9,818 nucleotides of DNA from CAYPPG01 sp964412555 (GTDB taxonomy: Bacteria > Hinthialibacterota > Hinthialibacteria > Hinthialibacterales > Hinthialibacteraceae). Position numbers and translations under genes: made by a program. The first letter of the stretch is position 1; each line of letters opens with the position of its first letter. The notes under the pieces are model-generated. The model was given only the letters and a program-made list of their open reading frames with translations. It ran no database searches and was not told where the DNA came from. This document shows, piece after piece, positions 5,334-9,818 of the stretch. The stretch spans positions 1 to 9,818 of the forward strand of contig CAYPPG010000125.1 of NCBI GenBank assembly GCA_964412555.1. The letters are read 5' to 3'.

Positions 5334-8300
5334 AATTGACACAATACGCCATTCATCGCCGTCTCGCAACAAGTGCCATCCTGCTAGCATTTATCGTGCT
5401 TGGCATAGTCGGCTTGGGGCGACTGCCAGTGGATTTTCTTCCGAGTATTACCTACCCGATGATTAAGGTACACATCTGGTGGCGGGGGGCCACGCCTGAG
5501 GAAATCGATAAAAACATCGCCGATCCCTTGGAACGCCAAATGGCCACAGTGGATGACATAGATTATCTTGAATCCTCTTCTATTGAGGGTATGTACACAT
5601 TGTTGGCCAATTTCCAATACGGTGTCAATGTAGATGTGGCTTATCAGGATGCGTTGGCGGCGATGGCACGCGCAGCGCGTGAATTACCGGAAGACATCGA
5701 GCCGCCAATTGTCATTAAAGCCGATCCTTCACAGCTTCCTGTTGTTCAATTGACAATCAGTAGTAACCAATGGAGCCTGGTCGAGTTGCGGACATGGGTG
5801 GAGGAATGGTTGCAGGACCAACTATTGGCTGTACCTGGTGTGGCTGGAACCGAGATTGTCGGTGGACTTAAGCGCGAAATCCGAGTTCATCTGGATCCTT
5901 ACGCTTTGGAAAAGTATGGCATCAGCCTGGCGAATGTGCTCAAGCGTTTGCGAGAGGAGAACGTTGAACAATTCGGGGGCCGGGTCACTGTAGGACCGAA
6001 GGAGATCATTGCCCGCACAATGGGCGAGTACAAAACGCTCGATGAAATACGCAATGTTTTTTTAACTCGGGATAGGCAAGCGAAAGTTTATGTACATGAC
6101 GTAGCCGAGGTGTTGGATTCGCACGAGGAAGCTCGGGTAATCACGCGCTTAAATGGCAATCCCTGCGTGAAACTAAGCGTACTCAAGCAAGCCAGCGCTA
6201 ACACGGTTGAAGTGGCAAATGCTGTAAATCAACGTATTTCAGAAATTGAGCCAACGCTGCCTGAAGGCCTCTCACTTGGCATGGTCGAGAACCAAGCCGA
6301 CTATGTTAGCGCTGCACTAACTGGGGTTCGTAACGCAGCGGTCGAGGCAGCGATTTTGGTTATTCTGATCGTTTGGCTTTTTCTTGGTTCGTGGCGGCAG
6401 GTTCTGGTGATCATATTAGCCCTTCCATTAACGCTGATTTTGAATTTTGGCCTTATGCAACTTGCCGGATTTTCCCTCAACATTTTTTCACTAGGGGGCT
6501 TGGTCATTGCCATCGGGGTTCTGGTAGACAATTCGATTGTTGTTATTGAAACCATTACACGAAGGCGGAATGACCATCCAGACCTATCTACTAACAAGGT
6601 AGTTATTGAGGCCATATCAGAGATCGGCCCAGCTATTGTCGCTGCTACGCTTTCATTTCTGGCTTTGTTTGTGCCCTTTTTACTCGTCCCTGGGCTTGTC
6701 AGCCTGTTATTTCGTGAGTTGATCCTGGTCATCGCTGGTATCGTTGTCATCAGTTTGTTGGTGGCAGTAACAGTAACACCTATGATTACCGCGATTGTGC
6801 TTGGCGAACAAACACAAATCCGAAAAAAATCTGGTTTCGAGCGTTTTTTTGAGCGAGTGATCGAAGCTTATGGCTGGACATTAGGCAAGGTACTTAACTG
6901 GCGTTGGGTTGTTATTGTTGCCTTTGTAATGGTTCTTGTCATTGCTTTTCTTATCATGGGGCGATTGGGAAGTGAATTTCTGCCCCAGATGGATGATGGT
7001 CGGATTATGGTCAAGGTCAAATTACCAACCGGCGCTTCTTTGGCTGAAACAGATAAGGTGCTCAGAGAAATCGAAGAAAAAATGGGAGAAGACGAGCGAA
7101 TTGAAAGTCTCTTCACCCTTTCAGGTGGTAAGGTATGGGGTCTCTATACCTATGAAATTGCCAATGAGGGAGAATTGAATATCCAACTTGTTTCACGGCA
7201 TCACCGCGAGTTGAGTACAGATGAATTTATTGATTACCTGCGCCCGATTATCAGTAAGATACCGGTCCCTGGCGGAAAGGCCATGGTCATGCAGATGAAA
7301 CTTAAGGGAATCCGCAAATTGGGCGATGCGGATATCGAGGTCAAAATTAAGGGGAGGGATATCGAAAAACTTTACAGTATCGCTCGTCAAACCACTGGTT
7401 TGATGAATGGATTGGATTATTTCACAAATGTATACGTCTCGATGGATATGACCAAGCCTGAATTTCAGGTGAATGTTGATCGGGAGAGGGCTGCAGAATT
7501 AGGAATTTCCATAAGCAATGTTGCCGACACAATGCGTTCACTAATCACTGGGGCTGTTGCAACACGTTTTCGCGATCAAGACGAATACTACAACATTCGC
7601 GTAATGATTCCTGAAAGCAAGATGATATCGCGTCATAATGTTGAAAATCTACCTGTGGAATGTTCACAGGGTGGGTATCTCCGTATAAAAGACGTGGCTG
7701 AAGTCCGGCAGGCCGTTGGTCCTGTAGAAATTGTGCGTGAGGATCAGGTTAAACAGGTCATCGTTCGTGGAGACGCCATCGGAGTGAGCGTCGGCCAGGC
7801 TTTAGAGGAATTGCAGAATTCTATGGAGAATATGGACAAACCCATTGGCTATGACTTTTCCTATGGCGGTCAAGCACAAATGATGGCTGAGATGAAGCAA
7901 ACAGTTTTATCCATTTTAGCATTTGCCATCTTCTTTTCTTTTATCGTACTTGCGGTTCAGTTTAATAGTTTCCAGCTCCCCGCATTAATCCTGGGTTGTG
8001 TTCCATTTTGCTTAGCTGGTCTCGTGTTCATTATGTTTTTCAGTGGTCTGCCACTAGGCGCAACGGTGATAATTGGAGTGTTGGTCATTGTTGCTGCGAC
8101 AGTTAACGACGGAGTTTTGCTTTTGACCTTTGCAAATGAAATTCGAGAACGAAAGGGGCTGTCAGCCAATGATGCCGTTCTCCAGGCGGCTAAAATCCGT
8201 CTCCGCCCCCGCGTCATGACGACCATAGCAATCCTTGTCGGTTTCATTCCGCTCGCATTGGCTATTGAGGAGGGCGGCGACATGCTTCAGCCAATGGCCG

Positions 8301-8410
8301 CCGCCGCGATTGGCGGTTTGTTAATGGAGATGCTCGTCGCACTATTCTTAATGCCTTGCTTATATGTCTTATTTAGAAAAAAATCTAAACCGGTGGGAGG
8401 TGTTGTATGA
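5330..8410 (+). CDS. RND-family inner-membrane efflux pump (HAE-like, AcrB/MdtB type)
   Basis: At 1026 residues this is a full-length RND transporter, normally a proton-driven trimer. TM1 is at about 13-30, followed by the classic RLPVDFLPSITYPMIKV (31-47) and the first porter domain with GATPEEIDKNIADPLE (53-68). TM2-TM6 cover about 335-490, and NQADYVSAAL (321-330) precedes TM2. A second half starts with TM7 (about 526-545) and GSEFLPQMDDGRIMV (547-561), has its own porter domain with PEFQVNVDRERAAELGIS (710-727), and ends with TM8-TM12 (about 858-1015). TM4 reads GVLVDNSIVVIE (396-407): D400 is kept but the second Asp of AcrB is N401. TM10 reads ATVNDGVLLLTFANEI (923-938) with N926-D927 and no lysine of AcrB type. 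The TM4 pattern is of the hydrophobe/amphiphile class, not the heavy-metal class, which usually shows a VDGAV-type motif. M652, M654 and M656 cluster in the second porter region. The substrate class is unknown; the arsR context alone does not make it a metal pump. Confidence 0.93.
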   Translation: MKLTQYAIHRRLATSAILLAFIVLGIVGLGRLPVDFLPSITYPMIKVHIWWRGATPEEIDKNIADPLERQMATVDDIDYLESSSIEGMYTLLANFQYGVNVDVAYQDALAAMARAARELPEDIEPPIVIKADPSQLPVVQLTISSNQWSLVELRTWVEEWLQDQLLAVPGVAGTEIVGGLKREIRVHLDPYALEKYGISLANVLKRLREENVEQFGGRVTVGPKEIIARTMGEYKTLDEIRNVFLTRDRQAKVYVHDVAEVLDSHEEARVITRLNGNPCVKLSVLKQASANTVEVANAVNQRISEIEPTLPEGLSLGMVENQADYVSAALTGVRNAAVEAAILVILIVWLFLGSWRQVLVIILALPLTLILNFGLMQLAGFSLNIFSLGGLVIAIGVLVDNSIVVIETITRRRNDHPDLSTNKVVIEAISEIGPAIVAATLSFLALFVPFLLVPGLVSLLFRELILVIAGIVVISLLVAVTVTPMITAIVLGEQTQIRKKSGFERFFERVIEAYGWTLGKVLNWRWVVIVAFVMVLVIAFLIMGRLGSEFLPQMDDGRIMVKVKLPTGASLAETDKVLREIEEKMGEDERIESLFTLSGGKVWGLYTYEIANEGELNIQLVSRHHRELSTDEFIDYLRPIISKIPVPGGKAMVMQMKLKGIRKLGDADIEVKIKGRDIEKLYSIARQTTGLMNGLDYFTNVYVSMDMTKPEFQVNVDRERAAELGISISNVADTMRSLITGAVATRFRDQDEYYNIRVMIPESKMISRHNVENLPVECSQGGYLRIKDVAEVRQAVGPVEIVREDQVKQVIVRGDAIGVSVGQALEELQNSMENMDKPIGYDFSYGGQAQMMAEMKQTVLSILAFAIFFSFIVLAVQFNSFQLPALILGCVPFCLAGLVFIMFFSGLPLGATVIIGVLVIVAATVNDGVLLLTFANEIRERKGLSANDAVLQAAKIRLRPRVMTTIAILVGFIPLALAIEEGGDMLQPMAAAAIGGLLMEMLVALFLMPCLYVLFRKKSKPVGGVV
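8395..8400 (+). promoter_or_regulatory. Ribosome binding site of the multihaem cytochrome gene
   Basis: GGGAGG lies 6 bases before the ATG at 8407, within the end of the pump gene. It is a strong site that fixes the ATGA overlap start. Confidence 0.75.
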
Positions 8411-9818
8411 GAAAGCCTGTTTTCAACAATTTTATCGTTGGCGTGATGAGTGTTTTACTACTTATTCTGTTTTTGAGAACAACAGTCCATGGCGCTATCC
8501 CCGATCAGCAAATACCTGGTGTTTGCCCCCCGTTTCATTTGTTGGATGAAGAGGGAAACGTGATCGATCCGATCAAAGGGATCAATGCGGATAAGCCTTA
8601 TTCGCCCAAGCAAACGTGTGGTAAATGCCACGACTATGAAAAAATCACACAGGGATATCATTTCCAGCAAGGAGCGGATGAGAAACCCACGGAGGATCAA
8701 TCCGAGCGAGTTCAGTGGGCGTTAAGTCCAGGGAACTTTGGTGGAACCTGGTGTTCGCCCGCGCCGTTGTACCGATATCTCTCTCCCAAAAAGAATGATT
8801 TAGCCGTGACAATGGACATGACTTCCCAAACCTTTATCACGGCTGGGTGCGGGAAATGCCATCCTGGAGGCGGCCCGTTGGAGTTTGATCGAGACGGCGA
8901 GCGATACGATCAATGGATAAAGAATCCGGCAAGCGGTCTGGTTTCCGGTGGTGAGAATAATCTGGACGGTGACTATTACAAAACCAACTGGGACAAAACC
9001 GGCGTCCTTGAGGCGGATTGTTTATTGTGTCATATGCCAGAGTATGATTTCAGTACACGAAACAAGCAGCTCGGCTTAACAAACTTCCGATGGATTCCAA
9101 CCGCCGCCGCAAGTTTTGCTTCTATTGAAGGTTCTGTTGCAAATGGCGAAGTGGTTCAGGTTCTATACGATAAAACCAAATTCAATCCTGATGGAACGGT
9201 TTCGCTCCATATCGTCCGTGAGCCTCGCAACGATACATGCCTTCAATGCCACGCTAAACCAGGTTGGAAAAAACGCGGCGCGAACTTCCACTCTCGAACC
9301 GATGTCCATCTCCGTGCCGGGTTGAAATGTGTGGATTGCCATCCGGCGGGAAGCTCGGCAACCGATGAGCGTATCAAAGGAAAAGAACTCCATCAAATTG
9401 GAAAAGGCGACGATCCCGGCGGACAAGTGCGAAACGATCTCGACAATACCTGCCGCAGTTGTGAGGATTGTCATGACACCGGATATTTAGGCGCTCCCAT
9501 TGCGACTCATCCTTGGTTGCCGCCCTTGCATCTCGACAAAATTGCCTGCCAAACCTGCCATATTCCCGAACGCGCCGTGAAAGCCGCGCAGTTCCAGGCG
9601 GGCGATGTCTTTAATCCCGGTCCGCGCATTCCAACCAAAGGAAAGCATCTCTGGACGTTTTACGGACCGGATATGAATTATTGGAACCATTATGGCGACT
9701 TGGAAGCCAACGGGTATGACGACAAGCCCACCGATCCTTATAAACCCGCATTAACGCTGTATGAGGAAAAAATCTATCCGGTCAATCGCGTCCATAGCGC
9801 TTGGCCTGGAATTGAAGT
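8407..9818 (+). CDS. Secreted multihaem c-type cytochrome (3' end beyond the window)
   Basis: The frame stays open for 470 codons to the window edge. A signal peptide is present: a basic N-terminus, a hydrophobic core at about 9-23, and cleavage near V27-H-G-A30. Seven CXXCH haem-attachment motifs follow, at 71-75, 148-152, 205-209, 278-282, 308-312, 352-356 and 381-385; more may lie downstream. The sixth sits in C349-x2-C352-x2-C355-H356, with an extra cysteine in register. Additional cysteines C40 (GVCPPF) and C116 (TWCSP) could form a disulfide. Many histidines outside the motifs (for example H85, H268, H295, H301, H329, H368 and H375) could be distal ligands for bis-His haems. TCGKCHDYEKITQGYHFQQG (70-89) is a conserved-looking block around haem 1. 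The gene starts within the last codon of the RND pump, so they are translated together. The protein should carry electrons or reduce a substrate in the periplasm or at the cell surface. I do not recognise a characterised orthologue, and the wide haem spacing is unlike small tetrahaem cytochrome c3. Confidence 0.9.
   Translation, partial: MRKPVFNNFIVGVMSVLLLILFLRTTVHGAIPDQQIPGVCPPFHLLDEEGNVIDPIKGINADKPYSPKQTCGKCHDYEKITQGYHFQQGADEKPTEDQSERVQWALSPGNFGGTWCSPAPLYRYLSPKKNDLAVTMDMTSQTFITAGCGKCHPGGGPLEFDRDGERYDQWIKNPASGLVSGGENNLDGDYYKTNWDKTGVLEADCLLCHMPEYDFSTRNKQLGLTNFRWIPTAAASFASIEGSVANGEVVQVLYDKTKFNPDGTVSLHIVREPRNDTCLQCHAKPGWKKRGANFHSRTDVHLRAGLKCVDCHPAGSSATDERIKGKELHQIGKGDDPGGQVRNDLDNTCRSCEDCHDTGYLGAPIATHPWLPPLHLDKIACQTCHIPERAVKAAQFQAGDVFNPGPRIPTKGKHLWTFYGPDMNYWNHYGDLEANGYDDKPTDPYKPALTLYEEKIYPVNRVHSAWPGIE

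Noticed and set aside
6301..6750. Minus-strand open frame of 149 codons inside the RND pump gene
   Set aside because: It lies opposite the TM2-TM6 region; its Thr/Ile/Ser-rich product is the usual antisense shadow of hydrophobic codons.
5330..8410. Assignment of the RND pump to the heavy-metal (CzcA/CusA) class because of the arsR neighbour
   Set aside because: The TM4 motif is VDNS rather than the VDGAV type seen in heavy-metal RND pumps, so context alone was not enough.
9116..9325. Short plus-strand frame and opposing minus-strand frames in 8458-9690
   Set aside because: All overlap the cytochrome frame, whose seven CXXCH motifs and signal peptide leave no doubt about the true coding frame.

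Overview
The window comes from a Gram-negative bacterium: it has an outer-membrane TolC-type channel, an RND tripartite pump, a twin-arginine (Tat) signal and a multihaem c-type cytochrome. The cytochrome suggests an anaerobic or redox-versatile lifestyle, as in many deltaproteobacteria-like and related metal- or sulfur-respiring lineages. I cannot name the taxon from sequence alone. There is no insertion sequence, CRISPR array, tRNA or rRNA here.

Layout. Bases 1-58 may hold the last codons of an upstream gene. They run into a perfect 40-bp palindrome (56-95) that probably separates the upstream unit. A near-consensus sigma70 promoter (185-212) follows, with an 8-bp perfect inverted repeat covering its spacer and -10. 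It reads into a Tat-exported flavodoxin-fold oxidoreductase (265-954) and an ArsR-family repressor with a CVC motif (1000-1317, TTG start). A 57-base gap then carries a second copy of the promoter-proximal operator-like sequence (14 of 16 bases identical).

After the gap, five genes are packed with gaps or overlaps of at most 10 bases: an ArsP/YraQ-type permease (1375-2676), a TolC-family outer-membrane protein (2680-4014), an RND periplasmic adaptor (4005-5333), an RND inner-membrane pump (5330-8410) and a secreted multihaem cytochrome c with at least seven CXXCH motifs (8407 to beyond the window end).

How they may work together. The ArsR protein with its cysteine pair is the likely metal(loid) or soft-ligand sensor, and both operator-like sites place the set under its control. 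The products cover the whole envelope: an inner-membrane exporter of arsenical-permease type, a complete inner-to-outer membrane pump, and two redox proteins outside the cytoplasm, one flavin-based and one haem-based. The most interesting reading is a regulated module that both transforms a toxic or respirable compound by redox chemistry in the envelope and expels it. The co-transcription layout is directly visible. The substrate and the functional coupling are inference.
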